Assembly: GCA_036504535.1 (NCBI GenBank)
Contig: DASXUY010000054.1
Coordinates: 8,383-72,382 of the forward strand
Source: JARLGU01 sp036504535
GTDB lineage: Bacteria > Armatimonadota > Armatimonadia > Armatimonadales > Capsulimonadaceae
Reading direction: 5' to 3'
DNA length: 64,000 nt
In this document: one piece after another, positions 25,479 through 34,835 of the stretch
How the letters are laid out: every line of letters begins with the position of its first letter
Numbering within the stretch: position 1 is the first letter of the stretch
Notes under the pieces: model-generated
The model's input: the letters and a program-made list of their open reading frames with translations, nothing else
What the model was told of the DNA's origin: nothing
Database searches by the model: none
Translations under genes and position numbers: made by a program

Positions 25479-27443
25479 TTAACTCCCCGAGGATTTCCCA
25501 ACCTTTATCAGCACGGCCCCGTGAGCCGGGACATCCACCGAGTACGAACCGGTGATCATACCAAGATCCTTATGGAGCCAGAGATCTCGAGCTGGCTGAG
25601 TACCGTTCAAGCCTATCTCGGAAAGCAGAACGCTGCCCTTGGATGATTCGGTACCGGTGTTGATTAACCCAACAGCCACGGTACCGTCGGAAAGCGGCCG
25701 CCACCAGACTTCGACCATTGAAGTGCTTGCGAGTTTGCCAGCAGCGCGACCAAGCGGGTCTTGATTGATATCGAGAACCTCGTCGTTGGTGAGCACGGCA
25801 AGGGTGAACTCGTCCAGCTTCTTCATATCGCAGCCGATTAGGAGAGGTGACGCCAGTAGGCTCCACATGGTCATGTGCACGATCTGCTCGTTCTGTGTGA
25901 GCTTTGATGGATGCGGGCTCCCCCACCCTACTTGACCAACCACCAGCATGTCGGGGTCGTTCCAGTGGCCGGGACCAGCATACTTTTCGAGCCCGTTCTG
26001 AGCCTCGTAGATCCCATGCATACTGCGCCATGTGTCCGTAATATCGCCCGTAGTCCGCCAGCAGTTGCCGCCCAAACTAGCACCCCACGATGCGACGTTG
26101 CCCATTCCGTACTGGCAGAAGCTGAAGAGGATATCGCGACTTACCTTGCTAAGCGCCTCGCCCATCACGGCATACGGCTTTTGTTTGGCCTCTAACGAAT
26201 TGTCGCCCTTGACGATCCCGCCGTAGCTGCACCAGTCGTACTTGAGGTAGTCAAAGCCCCAGTCGGCATACGACGCCGCATCCTGAGCCTCATGCTGATA
26301 GCTGCCCTCAAAGCCACCGCACGTTTTCGGTCCAGGCGACGAGTACAGGCCGATCTTGAGCCCGCGCTGATGTACATAGTCCGCCAGCGACGTCATATTC
26401 GGAAACTTACTATTCGACTGGATTTTCCCCGCCTCATCGCGCCCCGCTTCCCAGCAGTCGTCGATGTTCACATACTGATAGCCGTGCGCAGCAAGCCCGC
26501 TGGTGATCATCGCGTCCGCTGCGTCCCTCACCTTGGCGTCGGAAATATTGCCAGCCCACACGTTCCACGAGTTCCAGCCCATCGGCGGAGTCTGCGCCAG
26601 CTTATGGTCACCACTAACAAACGTCAGCTTTCGCTTGGTTGCCCCAGCTGCGTTCTTGACCGTTATCGTCGCAACAGTCGTACCAACAGCTTTGATCGAT
26701 CCGGAGATAATCCCGGTTCTGGGGTCAAGTGCCACTCCAGCCGGCAGACCGATGGCACCATAGGTGAGCGGTGCATCGCCCGTCGCAGGGACCAGGAACA
26801 GAAACGGGCGCCCCGGTGTCGCCCCGACAGCCTTAGGCCCGTGGATACCGGGAAGCGGCGTCACCGGCGGGACGGTCATGCGAGGAGGATCGTTCGGTAC
26901 CGACACAGCGGGAAGCGCAACCGGGCGAAGCTTGGCGTCTGGCGCCATCGTGATTTGGGCATCTCCCCAATCGGCGTGATCGCAAGTGATACCGTCACCG
27001 CCATCGGTCGCAACCAGGCGCAGCGTCTTTGCGCCTGTTAAGTCGACATTGACAGACTTGGCTTCGTCGCCAACACGCATCACTGGCGTCGACAGAACGC
27101 GTTTGCCATCGATGTCAACGGCGAACGCAACCGACCCAGATGAGCACGCTTCATCGTCGACTCCAACGCGAGCCGTGAACCGCGTGGCCTCGCCGTGGAG
27201 ATCGATTAGCATGACAAACGCAGCATGAGACCCGATACCGTGCTCGAATACGGTCTTCTTAATCGTTAACGGCGCATTATCAACAGAGCGCTTCGGTCGA
27301 GGCGACGCGTACTCTTGATCAGCCATCGACAAATTGAGCGATTCGATCCAGACGCTCCCCGGCGGTGTTTCGGCCTGCGCTGGCGAGGCTGGGCAAAATG
27401 CTATGGCGGCAAGAGCAGTTGCGAATAGCACAGGAAGCTTCAT
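25479..27443 (-). CDS. Secreted GH27 alpha-galactosidase with NPCBM and Ig-like domains
   Basis: A 654-residue protein. The signal peptide is MKLPVLFATALAAIAFCPASPAQA. Residues about 28-145 form an NPCBM domain (WIESLNLS, GIGSHAAFVMLIDL). A putative Ig module (PLTYGAIGLPAGVALDP then GIISGS) follows, then the GH27 barrel beginning TPPMGWNSWN. The nucleophile Asp is in LKYDWCSYGG and the acid/base Asp in WRTTGDITDTW. It releases terminal alpha-galactose outside the cytoplasm. The start at 27443 has AAAAGGA upstream and exposes the signal peptide; a longer frame runs to 27488. Confidence 0.93.
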   Translation of the reverse strand: MKLPVLFATALAAIAFCPASPAQAETPPGSVWIESLNLSMADQEYASPRPKRSVDNAPLTIKKTVFEHGIGSHAAFVMLIDLHGEATRFTARVGVDDEACSSGSVAFAVDIDGKRVLSTPVMRVGDEAKSVNVDLTGAKTLRLVATDGGDGITCDHADWGDAQITMAPDAKLRPVALPAVSVPNDPPRMTVPPVTPLPGIHGPKAVGATPGRPFLFLVPATGDAPLTYGAIGLPAGVALDPRTGIISGSIKAVGTTVATITVKNAAGATKRKLTFVSGDHKLAQTPPMGWNSWNVWAGNISDAKVRDAADAMITSGLAAHGYQYVNIDDCWEAGRDEAGKIQSNSKFPNMTSLADYVHQRGLKIGLYSSPGPKTCGGFEGSYQHEAQDAASYADWGFDYLKYDWCSYGGIVKGDNSLEAKQKPYAVMGEALSKVSRDILFSFCQYGMGNVASWGASLGGNCWRTTGDITDTWRSMHGIYEAQNGLEKYAGPGHWNDPDMLVVGQVGWGSPHPSKLTQNEQIVHMTMWSLLASPLLIGCDMKKLDEFTLAVLTNDEVLDINQDPLGRAAGKLASTSMVEVWWRPLSDGTVAVGLINTGTESSKGSVLLSEIGLNGTQPARDLWLHKDLGMITGSYSVDVPAHGAVLIKVGKSSGS

Positions 27444-27506
27444 CAGTTCAGTCCTTTTAGGTAACTCGATAGGAAAGGCACACCACACGGTGTTCGCATT
27501 TACACA

Positions 27507-27565
27507 AGTTTCCTTCCCGCTTCGGGAAGGTGGCAGTCAGACGCAAGATATCTTGCGCCTGACTG
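27507..27565. repeat. REP-like repeat plus 32-bp palindrome between GH27 and GH95 genes
   Basis: AAGTTTCCTTCCCG-CTT-CGGGAAGGTG matches the hairpin unit inside the MITE-like element at 24252-24523. It is followed at 27534-27565 by a 32-bp palindrome with arms CAGTCAGaCGCAAGAT and ATCTTGCGcCTGACTG, one mismatched pair. It lies between co-oriented genes and may set their relative expression. Confidence 0.75.
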
Positions 27566-27578
27566 ACGGATGGGCTTC

Positions 27579-29813
27579 TTACTTTTGGGGCGTAACATAG
27601 TAAATGCCACCCGCCTCGGCCATCCATTCCGTGACATTGCCGTCCCGCTGCGTGGCAACCTTGACGCCGTTCGTTGCAATGTCAATTGCGATGCTAGACG
27701 CTATACGACAGGGACCGTCCAATTTAGCATGCACCGCAGCATGGGTGACGCGCCCATCCTGCCACGCGATGTCAACAGTGAACCCGCCGCGCGCCTTAAG
27801 GCCGCGGACGCTGCCTGTTGGCCAGGCGGACGGAAGCGCTGGCAGCAGATTGATCGCGCCAGTCTGGCTCTGAATCAGCATCTCGGCGATAGCGGCCGTG
27901 GCGCCGAAGTTGCCGTCGATCTGAAACGGAGGGTGAGCATCGAACAGGTTGGCGTACGTGCCGCCACGGTTCTCATAATCGACGCTTTCAGCGTTAACCG
28001 GTGTCATCAAGTTGCGTAACAGGAGGTACGCGTGGTCGCCGTCGCCAAATCGTGCCCAGAATGATGTCTTCCAGGCTCGCGACCAGCCAGTGCCGCCATC
28101 GCCGCGTGCTTCGAGCGACTTCCGTGCTGCGGCAGCAAGATCAGGAGTGAGCGACGGCGAGATCTGGCGACCTGGATAGACGGCGAAAAGGTGGGAAACA
28201 TGACGGTGCTTGTCATCGGGATCGTCGCGGTCGTCCAACCATTCCTGCAACTGGCCCCATTTGCCGATCTTTGGCCCAATGAGCCGGTCGCGCATCGAAA
28301 GCGCGACAGCACGATAGTCGCTGTAGACCTCTAGAGTGTCGCACGCTTCGATATAGTTGGTGAGGAGGTCCCAGATAATCTGGTGGTCGTAGCTCACGCC
28401 ATCCTCGGTTGGCCCATGCTCCGGCGACCAGCCGTCCGGCGCGACAAGGGAACCGTCGGGAAGTGGCTTAAGCTGATCTTCCCAGAACTCGACCGTTTCC
28501 TTGAGGAGCGGATAGGCAACATCGGCAAGATACGCCTTGTCGCCTGTGAACGCGTAATGTTCAAAGAAGTGCTGACAGTACCACGCGTTCGCGGGTTTGT
28601 TCCACACAAATGTGTGCCCGCCCCGAGGCGACGTTTCTGTCCGAAGCGTCCAACCGCGCACATCGCGGCCCGGCTTCTGAAACTGTGCTTCGACTTGGGT
28701 GTGCTTGCGGAAAACGGGAACCTGAACGCGAATAAGGTCCAGCATCGGGACATGGCATTCCGAAAGGTTTGTCACCTCCGCTGGCCAGTAGTTCATCTGA
28801 ATGTTGATATTAGAGTGGTAATCACTCTGCCACGGCGGAGTATTGCTATCATTCCAAAGACCTTGTAGGTTCGCCGGTAGGTTGCCTGAACGCGACGATG
28901 AGATAAGGAGGTATCGCCCAAACTGGAAGTACAACGCGCAAAGCTCAGGGTCGGAATCGAAGTCGGCGAACTCACGAAGCCGCTGATCGGTGGGAGACGC
29001 GGAGTGCTCAGGAGGTGACGTGCCAAGGTCAATGGCGACCCGATCAAACAGGGATCGATAGTCAGCCACGTGGGCTGCGCGAAGCTCGCCAAACGACATC
29101 GCCCAGGCGTCTTCCAGCGCGGCAGCGACCGCCTCGTGGGGGTGTTCGCCAGTCCAGTTCTTATCGTAGTCCAGGGCGTAGTCCGTGCCCGCCGCAAGGA
29201 GCAACACGAGTTCGTCGCACGCTTCGAAGGTGAGCCCGGCGCTCGATTTGAACAGCGTACCGGTTGACGCGATCACGCGCAGGCGAGCTTCGTACTGCTG
29301 ACCGTTAGGCAACGCGCCCGCAAGTACGAGTTCGTCGCTATCGAATGTCGTTGTTTCGCCGTGTGCGCCAGTGAGTTGAATGGTGCCCGTAAGTGAGCCA
29401 CGCTTGCTGGCACGGTATCGGCAGGCGATCACCTGCCCGGGTGCCGACGCGAAATACTCGCGGGTGAACGTTACGCCTCCAGAGACGTATTCGACGTCAG
29501 CCAGCGAGCGCGTGATATCGAGGCTCCGACGGTATCGTGTCGGGACATGATCTGAAAACGTCACAAAAATGTCGCCGAAAGCCTGGTAAGCGCCAAGATC
29601 AGGAGACTTTTGCGCACAGACCTCGGTACCGGTCCAGAGGGTGTTCTCATTGAACTGGATCCGGTCGCACGGAACGCCGCCAAAGATCATTGCGCCGAGG
29701 CGACCGTTTCCAATAGGCAGGGCTTCAGTCTCCCAATCGGCTGCTGGCTTGTCGTAGGTAAGCGTGAAATGAGCGCTGTCGTTTTGAGTCGAGATTTTGG
29801 TTTGTGTGGGCAT
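27579..29813 (-). CDS. GH95-family alpha-L-fucosidase
   Basis: A 744-residue protein of the full GH95 length. The N-terminal domain has the conserved EALPIGNGRLGAMIFGGV and QFNENTLWTG. The barrel has NLPANLQGLWNDSNTPPW, YHSNINIQMNYWPAEVTNL, and WSPEHGPTEDGVSYDHQIIWDLL; the acid Glu and the Asn/Asp pair of the family lie in these. The enzyme removes alpha-1,2-fucose (or galactose) from plant or host glycans. There is no signal peptide from the chosen ATG at 29813; a longer frame goes to 29855. It lies in a minus-strand cluster between rhamnulokinase and GH27. Confidence 0.92.
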   Translation of the reverse strand: MPTQTKISTQNDSAHFTLTYDKPAADWETEALPIGNGRLGAMIFGGVPCDRIQFNENTLWTGTEVCAQKSPDLGAYQAFGDIFVTFSDHVPTRYRRSLDITRSLADVEYVSGGVTFTREYFASAPGQVIACRYRASKRGSLTGTIQLTGAHGETTTFDSDELVLAGALPNGQQYEARLRVIASTGTLFKSSAGLTFEACDELVLLLAAGTDYALDYDKNWTGEHPHEAVAAALEDAWAMSFGELRAAHVADYRSLFDRVAIDLGTSPPEHSASPTDQRLREFADFDSDPELCALYFQFGRYLLISSSRSGNLPANLQGLWNDSNTPPWQSDYHSNINIQMNYWPAEVTNLSECHVPMLDLIRVQVPVFRKHTQVEAQFQKPGRDVRGWTLRTETSPRGGHTFVWNKPANAWYCQHFFEHYAFTGDKAYLADVAYPLLKETVEFWEDQLKPLPDGSLVAPDGWSPEHGPTEDGVSYDHQIIWDLLTNYIEACDTLEVYSDYRAVALSMRDRLIGPKIGKWGQLQEWLDDRDDPDDKHRHVSHLFAVYPGRQISPSLTPDLAAAARKSLEARGDGGTGWSRAWKTSFWARFGDGDHAYLLLRNLMTPVNAESVDYENRGGTYANLFDAHPPFQIDGNFGATAAIAEMLIQSQTGAINLLPALPSAWPTGSVRGLKARGGFTVDIAWQDGRVTHAAVHAKLDGPCRIASSIAIDIATNGVKVATQRDGNVTEWMAEAGGIYYVTPQK

Positions 29814-29895
29814 TACGGGTTTCCGAGGATGGACGAGGACCAATGTATCCCTCACTCGCCGTCGATGGCGCGGAAAGGGTCAAGGCGCAGCCTGG

Positions 29896-31365
29896 CTAGT
29901 TGGCGGTAGCGCGTGCGAAGGACTCCTCGCGTGCGAGCCATTCCGACCTTGTGGCAGCGTTGGGCAGGAACGTTTCTGGGTCGAACGAGTTGCGGCACAC
30001 TTGACGCGCCTCTTCCCAGCTTGCCACAGCGCCGCTCCCGACCATTTGTGTAAGCACGTTGCCGACAGCTGTGGCCTCGCCCGGCCCGGCGACAACCGGG
30101 ATGCCGCACGCATCGGCGGCAAGCTGGTTGAGCAGCAGGTTTTTTGTGCCGCCGCCAACGATGTGAAGCACCTCAAACTTGGTGCCTACGACGCCTTCGA
30201 TGGCGTGCAAAGTCCGTCGATAAGCAAGCGCAAGGCTGTCGAGACAGCAGCGGATCAGTTCTGCGTCGCCGCTCGGCGGTGTCTGGCCGGTTTCAATGCA
30301 AGCCGCTCGCAATTCGGTAGGCATGTCGGCCGGCGCTAGGAAGCGATGGTGCGTGGCGTCAACCACTGGCCCGTCAGGAGGTGCGCCAGCCGCAAGCATA
30401 GTGAGCGTGGCGTAATCGTATTCGCGGCCTGCCCGGGCGAGGGAGCGGCGGCACTCTTGAACCAGCCAGAGGCCCATGATGTTCTTAAGCAGGCGAGTGG
30501 CGCCTCGGACACCGATTTCATTGCTCAGGCCCATCTTGTAAGCATCAAGTCCGAGCACCGGAGTTTCGCTCTCGATGCCCAGTAGCGACCAGGTGCCCGA
30601 CGAGATATACGCCCAGGTCTTGCCGTCGATGGCGGGCACTGCGGCGACCGCGCTGGCTGTATCGTGTCCGCCGGTAGCCCGCACAACCGTTCCGCCGGGA
30701 GTAGTACCATACGTTGCCCCGGGCTTCACGATAGGTTGGAGGAAGTGATACGGCAGTCCGAGTCGGTCCAAGAGCCTCGTGTTCCAGGTCTGGGTGCGTG
30801 GATCAAGCATCTGGGATGTGCTTGCGATTGTTAGCTCACTGGCACCAGCAGGGTTGCCAACCAGCGCACTTGCCAGAAGGTCAGGCATGAAGAGCAGTCT
30901 AGCCGCTTTGGCGAGGACGTCGGGGCTCCGCTTCTGTATGGCGCGAACCTGAAAGAGCGTGTTGAATGGCATCAACTGGATACCTGTTTCGGCCCAAAGG
31001 TCCTCGCCAGACATGCGGCCGAGGGTTTCGTCCATGGCGGCCCCGTGCGATGCGTCGCGGTAACAGGCCGGATCCTCGATTAGTTCGCCAGCGGCATCGA
31101 TAAGACCAAAGTCGACGCCCCACGTGTCAACGGCGACACCGGACAGCTTGTGATCGGCCTCTGCCGCCTTGAGGATGCCGCGGATCTGCGAAACGATCTC
31201 GCGGTAGTCCCAGCGCCAGACACCGTCAGGGCCAGGCTCTTTGGCGTCACCCGTGGTCGGAAAGCGCCCTGCTTCGCTAAGGGTTAGCTTCTGGCCATCG
31301 AATTCGGCGAGCACGCCGCGTCCGCTTTCGGCTCCAAGGTCGAATGCTAAAAATGTCTGATTCAT
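29896..31365 (-). CDS. rhaB: Rhamnulokinase-like FGGY carbohydrate kinase
   Basis: A 489-residue FGGY kinase. The N-terminal FLAFDLGAESGRGVL is characteristic of RhaB (AESGR instead of the usual GTxS). GVAVDTWGVDFGLID and CYRDASHGAAMDE fit rhamnulokinases, and the C-terminal ATP site is HIVGGGTKNLLLNQLAAD. It phosphorylates L-rhamnulose, or possibly L-fuculose given the GH95 neighbour. The start at 31365 matches the family; GAGGAG lies upstream. No rhamnose isomerase or aldolase is in the window, so the rest of the pathway lies elsewhere. Confidence 0.9.
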   Translation of the reverse strand: MNQTFLAFDLGAESGRGVLAEFDGQKLTLSEAGRFPTTGDAKEPGPDGVWRWDYREIVSQIRGILKAAEADHKLSGVAVDTWGVDFGLIDAAGELIEDPACYRDASHGAAMDETLGRMSGEDLWAETGIQLMPFNTLFQVRAIQKRSPDVLAKAARLLFMPDLLASALVGNPAGASELTIASTSQMLDPRTQTWNTRLLDRLGLPYHFLQPIVKPGATYGTTPGGTVVRATGGHDTASAVAAVPAIDGKTWAYISSGTWSLLGIESETPVLGLDAYKMGLSNEIGVRGATRLLKNIMGLWLVQECRRSLARAGREYDYATLTMLAAGAPPDGPVVDATHHRFLAPADMPTELRAACIETGQTPPSGDAELIRCCLDSLALAYRRTLHAIEGVVGTKFEVLHIVGGGTKNLLLNQLAADACGIPVVAGPGEATAVGNVLTQMVGSGAVASWEEARQVCRNSFDPETFLPNAATRSEWLAREESFARATAN

Positions 31366-31533
31366 AGTGGTCTGAAACTCCTCTGGGAATTCGGCGAAAC
31401 CGGCAGACACGCAACGAGGCGAGAGCGGTACGCTTGAAAATTGGGTAACGGATAGCGGATGGGCGGCGACTCCGTCATATATCGTCTATCAAGTTCGCGT
31501 TTGCTTCTCGGATTCCTTGTTTAGAAAGCCGGT

Positions 31534-32619
31534 TCATTGCGAAATCAGGATCGCACGCTGAACAGCGTCAGTAAAGTACCGATAGTTATCGAAGGAGATG
31601 TCGGCAGAGACCGAGTGGTCTATCGACGGCAAGTACCCGCCTTCGACGATTACCGGGCGAAGGCGCTCAAACTCGGCATCAATCGCGGCAGGGCCCTGAG
31701 CGACTACCCGCTTGTCGAAGCCGCCGACCATTCGAAGGTCGCGACCAAACTGGCGGCGCAGCTCGACAGGGTCCATACCGGCCGCGACTTCGCACGGTCC
31801 CACACCGTTGATGCCAATGGAAAGGTAATCCGGTAGAAGCAGTCGAAGATCGCCGTCGCTATCATGCCAGGTGAACTCGACACCGATCTCGTGAGCTCTT
31901 TCCATCGCTTTCTTGTATCGGGGCAAGATCATAGAGCGGAAGAGAGCGGGAGACATAAATGGGCCATTCTTGCCCGCAATGTCCTCGCCGAACCCCATTA
32001 CGTCAATGGTAACAAGCGAAGGAAGTCGGCGCAGACCCTCCATCACCACCGCGAGGTAGCGCTCGAAAAGCTCCTCGACAGCGTCGGGGGCGTCGTATAG
32101 CAGGTATGAGGCGCCTTCAATGCCAGCGAGCGACCGGAGAGTCCAGTAATAGCAGCCAGCGTCGAGCATAACGACGCAATCCGTGCTGGTGGCAACGCGG
32201 ACGCGTTCTTCCCAGGCCGCGTCAAACCGTGAGTCCATGTCGGAAACGTCGAAATGCTCATCGAGCAGCCGCCATAGGTCGTCGCCAGTTTTGACAGGGA
32301 AGTCGATCCATTCAGGAAATGACGTTTGGTACTTGAAATTGCGAACAGTCCGTCCGTAGAGATCGATGGATGTGACCGTGGTGTCGTCTTCAGAGAGTAC
32401 CTTTTGCTCGAACGCGGGATGGAGTCCGGCGGTGCCTGTGACATTGACCACGCGCAAGGGGGTGAGGCCTAGGTAAGCATTCACATCAGTCACGTCGCCA
32501 GGAAGGCCCTCGGTATGCCAACGCGCCAGCGTGTCAAACCATGGCCCAACCAGATGGAGGGGACGTCGGTCAACGGGTTCGTAGCGCATCGTACGAAGAA
32601 ACCGTTCATTTTCAGTCAT
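31534..32619 (-). CDS. Uroporphyrinogen decarboxylase-like (URO-D) family protein
   Basis: A 361-residue protein. It starts MTENERFLRTMRYEPVDRRPL, the usual opening of URO-D-like proteins, and continues with a barrel pattern including TIDVMGFGEDIAGKNGPFMSPALFRSMILP, FTWHDSDGDLRLLLPDYLSIGINGVGPCE, and MVGGFDKRVVAQG. It lacks the RPVWxMRQAG signature of true HemE, so a methyltransferase-like or sugar-related role is more likely than heme synthesis. Such genes are often in carbohydrate clusters, as here. Its start is 32 bp after the proline dehydrogenase stop. Confidence 0.82.
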   Translation of the reverse strand: MTENERFLRTMRYEPVDRRPLHLVGPWFDTLARWHTEGLPGDVTDVNAYLGLTPLRVVNVTGTAGLHPAFEQKVLSEDDTTVTSIDLYGRTVRNFKYQTSFPEWIDFPVKTGDDLWRLLDEHFDVSDMDSRFDAAWEERVRVATSTDCVVMLDAGCYYWTLRSLAGIEGASYLLYDAPDAVEELFERYLAVVMEGLRRLPSLVTIDVMGFGEDIAGKNGPFMSPALFRSMILPRYKKAMERAHEIGVEFTWHDSDGDLRLLLPDYLSIGINGVGPCEVAAGMDPVELRRQFGRDLRMVGGFDKRVVAQGPAAIDAEFERLRPVIVEGGYLPSIDHSVSADISFDNYRYFTDAVQRAILISQ

Positions 32620-32650
32620 GGGGTACCACTCGCGCCACCCGCTCTGGATG

Positions 32651-33562
32651 CTACTTAAGAAGACCAAGCATCAGCGCGGGACCGCTCATATCGCTTTCGC
32701 CCAGACTTCGGACGAGGTACGGAAACCAGGCTTCACCGTAGGGGACATTCACTCGCACCCGATAGCCGTCGTCGATCAGGCTCTGCTGCAGTGATGGATT
32801 GCCGCCCAGCGGTAGCTCAAACTCAAATCGGTACTGCGGAATGTTGCGTTTCTTAGTGTAAAGCTTAGCGGCCTCGATCATGCCGGTGTCGTGCGTGGCA
32901 ATCGTGTGGAATGTGGTGCTGTCGAGCAAGCGGAACATCTGGCGCCGATAGGCGGCATCAATCTCGTCTTTGCGGGTAAACGCCACCTTTGGCGACTCGT
33001 CATAGGAGCCGCGAACCAGGCGAAGCGGCATCTCTAGGCCCAGAAGTTGATCCAGATCGCGATCAGTGCGGCGTAAGTGGGCGGCGAGGACGCCGCCAAT
33101 GTTGGCTTTTTTGGAACGAACTTCGCGGACGATCTTGATGATAGAGTCAACGTTCTCGGAGCCCTCCATGTCCACCCGCAAGAACACGTTGCCGCGCCCG
33201 CATGCTTCGTCCATGAGACGGTTCAGGTTGGTGAGGGCAAGTTTCGGGTCGGTTGCCAGGCCAATCGCAGTGAGTTTGACGGAAACAACGGTGTCGGGGT
33301 AGAACGCCGAAACAGCCTTTATGACCTCAACATATTCGGCGACGCTGGACTCGGTATCTTCCTCAGTGGTGAAGTTCTCGCCAAGGTATTCAAGGGACGC
33401 GTTAGCTTCGTCTTCCTTGATGCCTTTAACAACCTGAAGCGCTTCGTGGCGCTGCTCGCCGGCAATGAATCGGCGCGGGATGGCACCGTCGACGCCGCGA
33501 CGAATGATCATCGACTTAACTGTTGGGTTCTCGGCCAGTGACGCCGCAGCCGATCGGCTCAT
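32651..33562 (-). CDS. Proline dehydrogenase
   Basis: A 303-residue single-domain PRODH barrel. FLRVDMEGSENVDSIIKIVRE, AHLRRTDRDLDQLLG, PLRLVRGSYDE and the C-terminal RVRVNVPYGEAWFPYLVRSLGE are typical of FAD-dependent proline dehydrogenase; the last carries the paired arginines that bind proline. It oxidises proline to pyrroline-5-carboxylate. Its start overlaps the stop of the mtlD-like gene by four bases (ATGA), showing translational coupling in an otherwise sugar-related cluster. No P5C dehydrogenase is nearby. Confidence 0.9.
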   Translation of the reverse strand: MSRSAAASLAENPTVKSMIIRRGVDGAIPRRFIAGEQRHEALQVVKGIKEDEANASLEYLGENFTTEEDTESSVAEYVEVIKAVSAFYPDTVVSVKLTAIGLATDPKLALTNLNRLMDEACGRGNVFLRVDMEGSENVDSIIKIVREVRSKKANIGGVLAAHLRRTDRDLDQLLGLEMPLRLVRGSYDESPKVAFTRKDEIDAAYRRQMFRLLDSTTFHTIATHDTGMIEAAKLYTKKRNIPQYRFEFELPLGGNPSLQQSLIDDGYRVRVNVPYGEAWFPYLVRSLGESDMSGPALMLGLLK

Positions 33563-34713
33563 TTGGACATCTCCTCGATAATAAGTGAATGCAAAATCGT
33601 ATTGGGCTCGATAAGGCAGTAGGACTTCAAGAACTCGTCGACGCCATCTCGTTGGAGCGTAGCCTGCAACTCGACGGCCGCTGGATCGCTCGCGTTATCG
33701 TATTTTAGCGCAGTTGCGATCACAACTGCAAGTGCGTCTGGCTTGATGCCGTGTTTGACACAAAGGTTCGCAGCGCCAACGAGGCGGTCACTGGGCCGTA
33801 GTTTGCGCATAGGGTCCGCTGCGACGCGTGCGACGGTGTCGCCAAGTGCCTTGTTCTCAAATCGTTCGACTAGGTCGTCGGCAAAGGCCTTCAAGTCAGC
33901 GTCGACAAACGCGTACTCAGCAACTAGCGCCTCGCGAGATTCGGCCAGCGCCTCAATGCACACTGATCTTATGGCTGGGTCGAGCGCGGCCTCCCATATG
34001 TATTGATGACGAGGGTAGGCAAGATAAGCTAACGACGCATGGGCCGCGTTGTGTAAGAACAGCTTCCTAGCTTCGAACGCATCGAATCTGGCAGCGGGTT
34101 CGACACCGACAATAGACGGCAGATCGCCGACAATCATCGATGCGGCAATCGGCAAATGCTTGTACGGCTCGGCGACAACGAGCAAAGGGTCAATTGCAAG
34201 TGTCTCAGCGGACGGCGCTGGCACCATTCGCCCGATCACCGTTTCGACGAGCCCGAGCTTGGTCGCGGCATAGGCAGACGCTGTTGGCGTGAGATTAGGC
34301 GTAAGTATGTCGCGGACCATGGCAGCTGCGTGCCACTGGTTCTCGCACAGCAATACGTTTAGCGGAAGCGCACCGGCAACGGCGCGCGCATTGATACCGG
34401 CAGCGAAAGCTTTTGCGATATACGGAAGGGCTTTTACGCCTACACTCGTGCCAGCAACGTCAGCGGTAGCAATCTCTGCTGCTACAGCGTCGATGTCGCG
34501 ACCATCGACAGCGCGAACGGGCCCAATCGTGAGGTCAGTCGTATCGCCACGACTACCGACGAGGCGCAGTGGGTAGCTGCCGCGACTATTTATAGTGGCG
34601 ATCAACACGGCATCGACATCAATATAAACCGTCTCAAAACCCGACTCTGCGTAGAGCTGCCCGATGAAACCGCGACCGATATTACCGGCGCCAAACTGAA
34701 CGGCCTTAAGCAT
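33559..34713 (-). CDS. mtlD: Mannitol-1-phosphate 5-dehydrogenase-like protein
   Basis: A 384-residue polyol-phosphate dehydrogenase. The N-terminus AVQFGAGNIGRGFIGQLYAESGF is the NAD motif of MtlD. PLNVLLCENQ and KLFLHNAAHASLAYLAYPRHQYI follow the family; the Lys and His of LFLHNAAHA are probable catalytic residues. It would interconvert mannitol-1-phosphate and fructose-6-phosphate, though a related polyol or uronate substrate is possible. It is the first gene of a minus-strand run and is coupled to proline dehydrogenase. Confidence 0.87.
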   Translation of the reverse strand: MLKAVQFGAGNIGRGFIGQLYAESGFETVYIDVDAVLIATINSRGSYPLRLVGSRGDTTDLTIGPVRAVDGRDIDAVAAEIATADVAGTSVGVKALPYIAKAFAAGINARAVAGALPLNVLLCENQWHAAAMVRDILTPNLTPTASAYAATKLGLVETVIGRMVPAPSAETLAIDPLLVVAEPYKHLPIAASMIVGDLPSIVGVEPAARFDAFEARKLFLHNAAHASLAYLAYPRHQYIWEAALDPAIRSVCIEALAESREALVAEYAFVDADLKAFADDLVERFENKALGDTVARVAADPMRKLRPSDRLVGAANLCVKHGIKPDALAVVIATALKYDNASDPAAVELQATLQRDGVDEFLKSYCLIEPNTILHSLIIEEMSK

Positions 34714-34797
34714 GATTCAAGTAGATCCAATCGGCGGAACCGCCGAAAACCAGCGGACGCGCGGGTTGATCATTGTCCAAACCAGCGGTCACTAGGG

Positions 34798-34827
34798 TTG
34801 ACGAAAGGGCTCCAAATACAATATAAT
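34798..34827 (+). promoter_or_regulatory. Sigma-70 promoter giving a nearly leaderless transcript
   Basis: TTGACG (34798-34803), an 18-bp spacer, and TATAAT (34822-34827) lie so close to the ATG at 34836 that transcription would begin about two bases before it. No Shine-Dalgarno sequence is visible in between, so the glycosyltransferase mRNA may be leaderless. Confidence 0.6.
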
Positions 34828-34835
34828 TTCGTGAA

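Noticed and set aside
31534..32619. True uroporphyrinogen decarboxylase (hemE)
   Set aside because: The HemE signature near the N-terminus is absent and there is no heme gene nearby; only the wider URO-D superfamily is supported.
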